A DNA stretch of 64,000 nt from contig SKCR01007568.1 of the NCBI GenBank assembly GCA_019454045.1, positions 1 through 64,000 on the forward strand, written 5' to 3'. The notes under the pieces are model-generated. The model was given only the letters and a program-made list of their open reading frames with translations, was not told the origin of the DNA and ran no database searches. The translations under genes and the position numbers were made by a program. This document shows positions 1 to 10,450 of this stretch, piece after piece (position 1 is the stretch's first letter; each line of letters begins with the position of its first letter). Origin of the DNA: Zanthoxylum bungeanum (lineage: Eukaryota > Streptophyta > Magnoliopsida > Sapindales > Rutaceae).

Positions 1-732
1 CCGTTTCAAAATACGAATGTGTCCGCAAACACTTTCGGGCTCGGTTTCGCTAATTCCGAATTAACGCATTTCCGTCGCGACGAGAATTAAATAATTACGC
101 CTAGCGAAATCACTATTCACGTCGCTAACGAATTAATTCTAAATTAATTCGCTCGCCCGAATTAAAATCTAATTTTAATTCCGAGTCGAAATCAATTTCG
201 TTTAATATATCAAAATTATTAATTCCTCGATTAATTCCAAATCAAATGAGAGACCAAAATGAAAAAAGCAATGATAAGATATTCAAATACCAAAATGAAT
301 TTTTAATTAAAAAACCCTTCAAAAAAAACCGTGAAAGGTTTTCCCTCCAAAGGAAAATTCATTATATGCCATCATTATCTCACATTGAGAATAGAGACAA
401 TGTATCATCCCATAAAGGTGACTAGATACATCCATCATCTATCGTGTCAAGTAATGAGATATCGCGATGTGATTTGCGGATTCCACCCGTTTCAAAATAC
501 GAATGTGTCCGCAAACACTTTCGGGCTCGGTTTCGCTAATTCCGAATTAACGCATTTCCGTCGCGACGAGAATTAAATAATTACGCCTAGCGAATCACTA
601 TTCACGTCGCTAACAAATTAATTCTAAATTAATTCGCTCGCCCGATTAAAATCTAATTTTAATTCCGCGTCGAAATCTAATTTCGTTTAATATATCAAAT
701 ATATTAATTCCTCGATTAATTCCAAATCATAT
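1..732. repeat. 486-bp tandem duplication inside LTR copy A
   Basis: Position 1 onward (ccgtttcaaaatacg...) recurs from 487, and the copies run in parallel to about 246 and 732. The other LTRs of the family have this block once. The first copy is cut by the window edge, so the full duplicated length is a minimum. Small indels separate the copies. Confidence 0.8.
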
Positions 733-1882
733 TTCTCTCTCTTCAATTGATATTTTATCCTAGATAAAGTGTCTCCGAAATTAATCCCAGATTAATTCTC
801 TCTCTCATCATATTAATCGAGATTAATATAAGTGCGAGTCATACGTCATCGGTGAATCTTTGGGAAGCGACCCATGAGATCCCCGGATATCTTGGCAGTC
901 AAATTGGTCGTCGGACTATCCGAACACGTGAGTACCAAGTACTACGTTTTACCGATTTACAAGACAAGGTTGGCTTTTAGCAAAACACCAAGTCTACCTA
1001 ATTCTCCGTCATATTCATCTAAGAATATTAAGATCTGTATCAAGCGTAGTATACCATTGTATTGTGCATATCGGCCCAGTATCGGATAGTCACGTGCTAG
1101 GCCTGGGCTGGATAAGTGTCTGCCCCGTACGAAGCACATGTCGGATGTCTGGTAACTAGTCTCTATAATCGGATATACATGACCTTGTCATAATATCCCG
1201 ATGGCCCGCGCAGCATCATTTAAGAGCACTAATACCGTATCCAGCGTGACATCATCTCCACTATGACTGGAGTGATACTTCCGTCTTGACATCACATCCA
1301 ATACACTACGACTCTCTGATAAACCCAGAAGTAGTGTACGCAGAACCGGTTAAAGCCTGTACCACCAAGACCAAAGTCTATCGATTATCGTAAGTATTAG
1401 CGATGTAAGTCTCAGGTTAAGACTATACAAACCTACCTTGATTTCGGCCTCCCATAGACACATAGTCATAATACCAATGGGATTCCGAAGGGTCTATCCA
1501 GAGCGAAGCTGTTTCCCGTACTATCGGTGAAACACGACCTCCTATCGCACTTGCATAAGTCTCCAACACATATATATGAGAACTATGCCGTTGTGCCCTC
1601 ACAACGTGCACACAAGTGCAATACTAGCCTATTCCGCATTATCGATGTCCAGTCTCGATAATACTCCGGCTAGGGATATTTAATGATTAATCCTTCGGGG
1701 ACTGATACTGTCTCATATCATTCTCAGTCCAGGAACTAATCATAGGGACCTCTCTTCATTTATTATATATGGTGATCTAATCATAAATGATGAGAGTGCA
1801 ATTTCCTTGTCACATAGTTAATTTGCTACAACAACACAATGATCTGTGCAAATAGTGACGCTATGGGTCATTTTGTCCAACA
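1..1882 (-). mobile_element. Ty1/copia LTR, copy A (left end outside window)
   Basis: This is a reverse-oriented LTR of the dominant copia family. It ends in CCAACA (the complement of the LTR start TGTTGG) and matches the complete LTR at 29576-31659 closely over its length. Beyond 1882 the sequence does not enter the polypurine tract but continues in the middle of another LTR of the same family. So 1882 is the outer end of a 5' LTR, or of a solo LTR, inserted into copy B. The next five bases, gtgac, should be the target-site duplication, and the left flank outside the window should end in the same five bases. Short open frames here are chance. Confidence 0.85.
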
Positions 1883-3322
1883 GTGACTAATGATTTGACG
1901 CTTGATGTGACTCGCGTGCCGTATTCGAATTCGAAATGCGAATATGCTCGCAAACACTCGCGGGCTCGGGTTTGCTAATTCTAAATTAACGAATTTTTCG
2001 TTGGGACATAATTAAATGATTATGCATAGCAAAATCACTATTCACGTCGCTAACGAATTAATTCTAATTTAACTCATTCGCCCGAATTAAAATCTAATTT
2101 TAATTCTGCGTCGAAATCCAATTTCGTTTAATATATCGAATATATTAATTTATCGATTAATTCTAAATTAATCATTTTCTCTCTTTGAATGATATTTTAT
2201 CCCATATAAAATATCTCCGTAATTAATCCCAGAATAATTTTCTCTCTCATCATTAATTAATCCCGGATTAATAAAGTGTGAGTCATACGTCATCGGTGAA
2301 TCTTCGGGAAGGGGCCCATGAGATCCCCAGATATGTTGGCAGTAAATCCGGTTGTCGGACTATTCGAACATATAAGTACCTCGTACTACATTTGTACCGA
2401 TTTATAAGACAAGGTTGGCTTCTAGCAAAGCTCCATGCCTACCCAATTCTCCAGAAACATGCTTACAGGAATAAGCGATCTATATCAGGCGTAGTATACG
2501 TAGTATTGCTTTTTTCGATCCAGTATAAGATGATCACATGCAAGGCCTGGGGCTGGTACAGTGTCTGCCCCGTACGAAGCATATATCGGATCACTAGCAA
2601 CTAGTCTCTTTATTATAGGATAATCATGACCAAGTCATATTATCCCGATGGTTGCAACCTTTAAAGAACCAGTTTTGTATCCCTGCGCGATCATCATCTC
2701 CATATGACTGGAGTGATACTTCCGTCTTGACATCACACCCAACACACTACGATTCTCAATATACCCAGCAGAGGCGTACACAGAACCTGTTAAAGCCCTG
2801 GACAACCAAAACCAAAGTATATTGATTATCGCAAGTATTAGCGGTGCAAGTCTCAGGTTAAGACCAAATACACCTACCCTGATTTCGGACTTCCATAGAC
2901 AAATAATGATACTACCAATGGAATTCCGAGGGGTCTATCCAGAGCGAAGCTGTTTCCCGTACTATCGGTAAACACAACCTCCTATTACATTTTCAAGAGT
3001 ATCTTATACCCAAATATATGAGAACTATGCCGTTATGCCCTCACAACGCGCACAAGTGTAATAATAGTATTTTTCGCATTATCAATGTCCAATCTCGATA
3101 ATACTCTGACTAGGGATATTTAATGATTTATCCTTCGTGGATTGATACTGTCTCATATCATCTCAATCCAGGAAAAAATCATAAGGACCTCCAATCATTT
3201 ATATATCTTGGTGATCTAATCACAAATGATAAGAGAGCAATCTCCTTGGTCACATAGTTAATTTGTACAACAACACCATGATCTGTACAAATAGTGACGC
3301 TATGGGTCATAATTGTCCAACA
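1883..3322 (-). mobile_element. Ty1/copia LTR, copy B (right part)
   Basis: This is the right-hand part of a reverse-oriented LTR of the same family, starting abruptly inside the LTR (the gtgactaatgatttgacg block seen near 5885 and 13806). It ends in CCAACA at 3322. After that the sequence is Athila LTR (cgacaaatctggcggtatcc), matched at about 32082 by cgaccaatcttgcggtatcc, so B inserted into the Athila 3' LTR and its TSD is probably cgaca. The left part of B lies beyond copy A, outside the window. Confidence 0.85.
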
Positions 3323-3708
3323 CGACAAATCTGGCGGTATCCTTGCTTAGTCAGGTTTAAACCAGTTTAAAATGAATTACCAACCGACCAATATAGCGGT
3401 ATCCTTATTAAGTCAAATTTTAAATAGTGAATATATTATAATTAAGGGAGATTAATCTAAATAACAATAGTAAAAGAATTACCTTTCACCCTAGTAGGGT
3501 GAAGTTACCTCTTCATGGTTGAATAGTAAAAACTGTAAAAGTTAAAAAAGGTAAATTACTATTACTATTACAAAAGTAAATTACTATTACACAACGTAAT
3601 TAAAATTAATTACAAAAATGAAATTAAAAAGAAACTAGGTAGAAAACTCATTATTTGCATCAGAGAATTCAGAGACGAAGGTACATCTGAAACTGAAATT
3701 TTGAGCTC

Positions 3709-3718
3709 AATTTATAGG
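3709..3718 (-). promoter_or_regulatory. TATA box of Athila 3' LTR
   Basis: On the minus strand this reads cctataaatt, inside gaggcctataaattgagc. The same context is at 42422-42431 in the 5' LTR. It lies about 720 bp from the LTR start, a normal place for the U3/R boundary. Transcription would run toward lower coordinates. Confidence 0.55.
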
Positions 3719-3810
3719 CCTCGGTAACCCCCTCGCGTCGCAAGTTTCTTATTGCGTCTCGACGCGCTAACGTGTCGCTCTCTGATTCGTCGGCTTCAGA
3801 TTCTTATCTG

Positions 3811-4240
3811 CCACGTGGCTTTATTGATAAGGTGATAAGGTGACAAGTGGAAAGGCGGCTGGCAACTCAATGATTATGCTGATGTGGCGATGATGTGGCA
3901 CTGACGTGGTGACAGGTGGCGATAGTGATTGTCGTCACCATAGAATGATGACACGAGGCACATTGTGATTGGCTGATGATGACGTGGCGATGATATGGAA
4001 AAGTTGACTCGGTCTTCTGCCGACATGGCGATGACGTGGCTAACACTTGGGGTGACACATGGCAACACGTGGAGATGGCGATTGTCAGCACCATTGGATG
4101 ATGACACGTGGCATGGAGCACGTTAGCAGATCGGCTATGATGGTGACACGTGGCACGACGCACGTTAGTAAAGTCAAACTTCACAGATTCTGACATGTGG
4201 ACCCGGCGGACGTTAGGGGTTGCAAGGCAGCCTACGTGTC
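3811..4240 (-). promoter_or_regulatory. cluster of ACGT-core (G-box/ABRE-like) motifs in Athila LTR U3
   Basis: At least eight ACGTG cores lie in about 430 bp (near 3813, 3904, 3982, 4033, 4067, 4105, 4147, 4234), several as the full cacgtggc. They alternate with related gatgtggc and gacatgtgg words. The block lies upstream of the TATA box in the element's own orientation and is kept, with changes, at 42535-42830 in the other LTR. The long open frames crossing it reflect the repeat and are not genes. Confidence 0.5.
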
Positions 4241-4437
4241 GCGACACGCAAATTTACAAAATTGCCCTTTTGTGCCCTTTTTCACTGTTTTAGTCTCAAA
4301 TCACCTCTAGAGAGTCCTGAAACTTTATTTATCTACAAAATAACACAAAACACATCAAAATATTGACAAAACTCAAGAAACTATACAAAATATTAGGTCA
4401 AATGAGTGGGAAATAGTGATACATTTACCACTCATCA

Positions 4438-4448
4438 CACCCCCAAAC
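4438..4448 (-). other. Athila polypurine tract
   Basis: The plus-strand cacccccaaac is gtttgggggtg on the minus strand, immediately before the LTR start TGATGAGTGG. This is where plus-strand DNA synthesis of a Ty3/gypsy element is primed. Confidence 0.75.
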
Positions 4449-5016
4449 ATAACATTTTGCTAGTCCTCGAGCAAACAAAAAATAAAATACATAAACAACC
4501 TTAAAATTTAACTAAGCCACTTTCGTAGGGATCACAGTTGCATTTAGCATATGCAACAAGCCTTTAAACCCCTAGGTGTCCCTAGTGGACAAGTTGTAGT
4601 CTCGTGATGGTTTACAACAATGATACCTACAAACATTTTACAAAAGTAAAAAGGTTGTGAAACTAATGCACACAAAAGCAAGAAGACAAGAGAAAAGAGA
4701 ATAAAGAAGTTAGTGACTAATCAGGTGAAACTTCTACTCCAAGTCACTAGTTGTTTTCTTTCTTTCTAAATTACCGAATAAGTAAATTCTCCGATTATAT
4801 TTACCATTCTCCATATATATAGCCAATAAAATATTAATCAACTCATTTTTGCCCACAACAGTCACAAGTGCAGTTGATAAGAGACTAATATTTTTGTCCT
4901 AAAGTTTTATAAGAATTCACACCTTTTTGCAGCAGTGGAATAATTTTTCTCATTTTCTGATTTTTTTCTTTGATATTAATTTTTTATTTATTTATATACA
5001 ATATCTTCCATCTATG

Positions 5017-5232
5017 TAGCGAGTGTTGGGTCGGTGGCTCCCAAACCAGTTGGCTTTAGGGCACCAGGTGTTAAACACCCCTATAGACTTAATTACTCAG
5101 ACTTCAGATATATATATTTTTGCAACATCCTTGATCCAAGTAGCGAGTTTTGGGCCAGTGACTCCCAAACCAGTTGGCTTTAGGGCACTAGGTGTTAAAA
5201 CACCCATACGGACTTAATAACTCGGATCTCAG
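5017..5232. repeat. two imperfect 124-bp tandem repeats with short hairpins
   Basis: Copies begin at 5017 and 5141 (tagcgagt...). Both contain ctcccaaaccagttggcttt followed by a small inverted repeat (ggtgtt, 1-2 nt, aacacc) and end near a run of T. They lie close upstream (in + coordinates) of the copia D target site. Confidence 0.75.
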
Positions 5233-5276
5233 ACGGTTTTTTTGTTTTTTTTTACTCCATCACTTTTTGAGATGCT

Positions 5277-5281
5277 TCCTC
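5277..5281. repeat. left target-site duplication of copia D
   Basis: tcctc here and tcctc at 15274-15278 flank the 9,992-bp insertion exactly, as expected for 5-bp staggered integration. Confidence 0.9.
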
Positions 5282-7350
5282 TGTTGGTTTTAGCTAAGGT
5301 CCCAAGATCATAAACAAGCATGAAACATGTGTGAATACAAATCAACGAAGTTGCAGAATACTTATATCGATCAGTTGAGCGACGCGGAGACAAACAAAAC
5401 TGAAATTCTACCTCACGGATTGCTCGGCAATGACTGTCATAGCTCACTGGTTTTTGGCTCGGTTTTGGTCCTTCGGTAAGCTCCAAGCTTTATCGAACGA
5501 TTCCCGGCTCATGGGTGGACTTCCCTATCACATTCGCATGTCTCTCGGAGTGATAGCTCTCAAGAAATTTGCCACAAATTTCACCACTTTTGCTTCCCTT
5601 TGCTCGATTTTTACCCAAAAAATATAACAAGAAAATGGCAGTGAATGCCGAGTGAAAGAGAAGAGTTTTGGCTCCAAAAAATGAAAAGAGAGAGAGATCG
5701 ATTTGTGTTAGGTTGGTGGAAAAAGAATTTGTGAATCTAATACACAATTCATTTTCAAAAAATCAATTAATTATTTTACCAAAAATCAAGCCATTAATGC
5801 TTGCCATCAACTCACATCAACTCACATCAATCAATCAATCCATCAATCAAACAAATCAAGTGACAAGTTGTCACATCACTCAAAGTGACTAATGATTTGA
5901 CGGTTGATGCGACTAGCGATTTGACGCTTGATTTGACTTGCGTGCCGCACTCGAATTTGAAATGCGAATGCGCTCGCAAACAATCCCGGGCTCGGGTTTG
6001 CTAATTCTAAATTAACGAATTTTCCGTTGAGACGCAATTAAATGATTACGCCTAGCGAAATCACTATTCACATTGCTAACGAATTAATTCTAAATTAATT
6101 TTTTCACCCGAATTAAAATCTAATTTTAATTCGGCGTCGAAATCCAATTTCGTATAATATATCGAATATATTATTTAATCGATGAATTCCAAATTAATCG
6201 TTATCTCTTTTTAATTGATATTTTATCCCAGATAAAATATCTCCGCTAGTAATCCCAGATTAATTTTCTCTCTCTTCTAATTAATCCCAGATTAAATTAG
6301 AGTGCGAGTCATACGTCATCATTGAATCTTTGGGAATCAACCCATGAGATCCCCGGATATGTTGGCAGTAAATTCGATTGTCGGACTATCCGAACTCGTA
6401 AGTACCTAGTACTACGTTTATACCGATTTACAAGACAAGGTTGGCTTCTAGCAAAGCGCCATGCCTACCCAATTCTCCAGAAATATCCTTACAGGAATAA
6501 GAGATCTATATCAGGCGTAGTATACGTAGTATTGTGTATGTCGATCCAATATCAGATGATCACGTGCTAGGCCTGGGGCTGGAATTGTGTCTGCCCCGTA
6601 CGAAGCATATGTCGGATGTCTGGTAACTAGTCTCTATAATCGGATAAACCTGACCTTGTCATTTTATCCCGATGACTGCATTACTTAAGAGTACTAGTAC
6701 CGTATCCTACGCGACCATCATCTCCATATGACTGGAGTGACACTTCCGTCTTGACATCACACCCAACACACTGCGATTCTCAATATACCCAGCATAGGCG
6801 TACACAGAACCTATTAAAGCCCTGGACGACCGCAACCAAAGTATATTGATTGTCGCAAGTATTAGCGGTGCAAGTATCAGGTTAAGACCAAATACACCTA
6901 CCCTGATTTCGGACTTCCATAGACACATAGTCATACTACCAATGGAATTCCGAGGGGGTCTATCCAGAGCGAAGCTGTTTCCCGTACTATCTGTAAAACA
7001 CAACCTCCTATTACACTTGCATGAATATCTTATACCCAAATATATGAGAACTATGCCGTTTGTGCCCTCACAATGCGCACAAGTGTAATACTTGTCTTTT
7101 ACGTATTTATCGATGTCCAATCTCGATAATACTCTAACAAGGGATATTTAATGATTAATCCTTCGTGGACTGATCTGTCTCATATTATTCTCAATCCAGG
7201 AACTAATCATAGGGACCTCCTATCATTTATACATCTAGGTGATCTAATCAGAAATGATAAGAAAGCAATCTCCTTTGTCACATAGTTAATTTGTACAACA
7301 ACACCATGATATGTACAAATAGTGACGCTATTGGTCATAACTGTCCAACA
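5282..7350 (-). repeat. 3' LTR of copia D
   Basis: It starts tgttggttttagc and ends ctgtccaaca (terminal inverted hexamers TGTTGG/CCAACA). The polypurine tract follows on the right. It includes the inverted-repeat row (about 6000-6300) found in all LTRs of the family. The short open frames inside are shadows. Confidence 0.92.
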
Positions 7351-7361
7351 ATCTCCCACTT
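7351..7361 (-). other. polypurine tract of copia D
   Basis: atctcccactt on plus, i.e. aagtgggagat on minus, directly before the LTR start. The identical tract occurs at 40151-40161 and 62014-62024. Confidence 0.85.
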
Positions 7362-10300
7362 GGCCTATAGCCAGTCACTCAAGTGTCTAAGACCCGAACT
7401 ATGTACGGTTGGCTCAAACTGCTGAGAAGGTTTTTCGTCAGCGGATTTGCATGATTATCATCTGATGCGATTTATTCGATCATCACATCGCCACGATGTA
7501 TGATCCGAACGAATCTGATGAATATCGAAGTATGTATCTGGATCATTGATGAGACCATTAATTCTTTAGCCTATGCTGATGCCTAGCTCAGTTGCTAACA
7601 TAATTATATCTAATCTAATTAGATTTTTTATCGACCCAAATGGCTTCTATTGCCTCCTCAGCTGCAGCAATAACCCGCATTTGTTGTTTATTCGGTAAAA
7701 GTATCTTGCTTGGAAGATTTCCAGCTCACTGTACAATTTTTCAAACTGTATAGTACCGTTTGCGACTTTTAGTCGTCTTTATCGGTTAGGAAACTTGCTA
7801 CAGTGATCCCAGTCACTTCAAGTTCTCCATCTCCATAGTTTAAGACATCATCCTTAGATCTCTCAGATACTAACGGATGTTCTTAACTTCAATCCAGTGA
7901 CTATCACTTGGATTGGCCTGTTTGTGACTTTATTTGCTCAAAGCGTATGAGACACTAGGTCGCGTACATTTTTCAATGAACGATTTCTCGGAGAGTTTTA
8001 TTGAAAGCTAAGCTTTCACCGATTATTTATGGGAATATCATTTCCAAGAAATGACATATTATCATTATTTTTTTGGACAGCCACTGTCAGTGCGCTCCCA
8101 CTAACCCTCTTATATATATACACAAGAATCATTTCGTTTTGAATTAAATCATAAACCATTATGATTATATCAAAACGACAATTCCAAGAACCTAAGGCTT
8201 GCTTTAATCCAAACATGGATCGAATAACCTGCAAACCTCGTTTGCTTATTACGGTACGACAAAACTGACAGGATGTTGTAAACATCCTCCTAAAGGTTTC
8301 CTTTTCAGGAAAACGATTTTCCCGTAAAGCTGACATATTTCATAAATGAAAAATGCAGAAGTAGCAAGCATAATCCAAATTGATTTACTGTGGCAACAGA
8401 TAAAATGTTGAATCGTAATCAACACAATGGATTTACGTTGGTATGTTGCCATCCATGTACATCTTCCTAGAAGACTTATAAGTACCAATAGGCACAATGC
8501 CTTGCGGTACATCAACTAGTATCCAAACTTGTTGATATATATGGAATCCATTTCGGATGTCATGGCACTTTGCCATAATAGGGAGTCGATACCTTGTATC
8601 ACTTCCTCATACGTAGTCAGTTGGTATACCTCAATAAGATAGACATCTTTATGAGGTGAGATCAGAAACCATACCCCAGGTTGTTTTCTGACTCTCCCCG
8701 ACCTACGTGGTTCTTGTGTATTCGAAGATTATTGTTACAGTTTCATCCGTGATGAACTATTTATCTTCCATTAGGAATCGGTGCCTTGATTAGTATTACT
8801 CTGAATTTCATCGAGTTTCATTATACTCTGACTTACCACTGCATATCGGTATTCCTCTTAGTAAAACCGCATGGTGAGCAACAATTACATTGTTCTCATG
8901 TGAGTTGTATAAGTACAATACTTATGGTATCCCTAGGATAACCTATAATTGGCACTTATCCAATTTGGGTTTTAGTTTGGTATCATCCAAACGTATGCCT
9001 AGCATCCCAAATCTATCAGGAATGAGAAACCCAGTTTCTTTCCCGTTCATATTTAATATGAAATCTGTCAAACAGATTTTTATGGAACCTTATTCAAAAT
9101 AAGTTATGCACTGTTTATGCTTATCCGTTGAAGTAAATGGTAGCTCCTAGCGACTCATGATTAACTTTATCATGTCTAACAAAATTAGGTTACTCAGTTC
9201 GGATACACCGTCAAATTGACGTGTTCCGAGAGGAGTCCTCATTTAAAGAATACTATACTCTTGCAAGTATATTAGAAACTTATTGCTTAAGTAATTTCCA
9301 ATACGGTCTTACCGTGACGGTTTAATACTTTAGCCGATCTGTTTGTCTATTTCGTGTCGAAACTGTAAAAGTTTTCGATTTGTGTTTCTTCAAAAGAAAC
9401 TCATAACCATAATGAGATGCCACATCCGTAAAGGTCATGAAATATTCATATCCACTTCTAGCCTACCTAGACATGGGCCCACTTGCTTCACTATGAACTA
9501 GGGCTAACATATTGGTGGCATTTTCACTTTTACCAAGTAAATAGTGTTTTAGGCACTTTGCCCAATAAACTAGATTCATAGACTTTATTTGAATGGAATC
9601 AAATCAGTCCGAGTACCCACTCTTCAAAAGTGTTGATATACGATTCTGGTTTTAGTTGTGTCCTAGACAACAATGCCACAATTGAGTTTCTTCTAATCAA
9701 ATCAGTTTGAGCTATTTGTTTGTCATGTTTATGTTTGAGATTTGTTTATATTCAAAATATAAATTTTGTTATTCACATCTAATGTGTTTATCTAAATATC
9801 ATCTTTATATAATAAAACACTTTAGTGTTCTAGAATATAAAGGTTCATCCGTAACGGATTAAACACTGATATAGAGATAATGTTTCTAGCCAAACTAGTT
9901 ACATTATAACAGTTTCCAAATTTAGGTACATACCCGAAGGTAGTTCCTAAACTTAGGTATCTAAGGTTAAAACAACGACTTTCGTCCTGTTTCCGATTTG
10001 CAGATAAATCTATATTGAAGTCAGTATCCTTTTGAAAAGATATTCTGAACATCAATAAATATATTTTATGTATTACACTAAGTATTTAAAATCCAATTTT
10101 AATACTAGTAGTGAACATAATGTTGACAAACATATTTGAAGTCAGAGCCTTGCTCATTCTTCAATTCCTTCATGTCTGCTTTGTCCAAACAGTAGTCACG
10201 GTTCTGCGATCCTATTTGCCACAATTTAGGCAGACATTTGGGATATGTCCTTTATCTTCCCAGAAGATTATAATGATTTTGCCTTTGCCCTTTTCCACAC

Positions 10301-10450
10301 TCCAGAAGCCTTTGGCCAAGCCTTGGCATTCTAGAATATCGAAATAAGATGCACCTTGCGATTCTTGCCTTTGCCCTTTTCCACCTTCCAGATGCCTTTG
10401 GCCAAGCCTCGGGTTTCTAGAATATCGAAGTAAGGTGCGACTTGCGCTAC
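7362..10450 (-). pseudogene. copia D gag-pol remnant
   Basis: Translating the minus strand in changing frames gives, from right to left: gag tail (10130-10260, including the decayed zinc-knuckle region NCGK and the following KADMKELK), protease region (about 9950-10090), integrase C-terminal part (near 9180-9240, GVSE...N..LLDM), the RT start (about 8450-8510), RT middle (8190-8230, MFGLKQALGSWN) and the RT motif region (8040-8110). The YVDD position reads KNND followed by NMSFLGNDI. RNase H remnants (MRVIAAAEEAIEAIW) lie near 7650-7700. Many stops and frameshifts leave no functional product. Confidence 0.85.

Larger units (their letters stand above)
3323..4437 (-). repeat. Athila 3' LTR (partial)
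   Basis: It ends in ...ccactcatca, i.e. the LTR start is TGATGAGTGG on the minus strand, directly followed by a polypurine tract. It is homologous to 32082-32248 plus 42211-43094, the 5' LTR of the same element interrupted by copia F. The LTR 3' portion is missing because copia B interrupts it. Segment 3490-3500 (ccctagtagggtgaag) is the uninterrupted equivalent of the F insertion site. Confidence 0.8.
4449..5281 (-). mobile_element. Athila post-pol non-coding region (left part)
   Basis: AT-rich sequence with no coding region I can support. It contains the two 124-bp repeats at 5017-5232 and ends at the TSD of copia D. The right-hand continuation is at 15279. The open frames at 5023-5217 and 5229-5486 are repeat or junction artefacts. 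Confidence 0.65.

Noticed and set aside
3867..4247. 126-codon minus-strand open frame rich in His, Ser and Cys (with its kin at 42541-42852)
   Set aside because: It is the translation of the ACGT-rich repeat block in the Athila LTR. Residue pattern follows the DNA repeat and the two LTR versions do not keep one frame.
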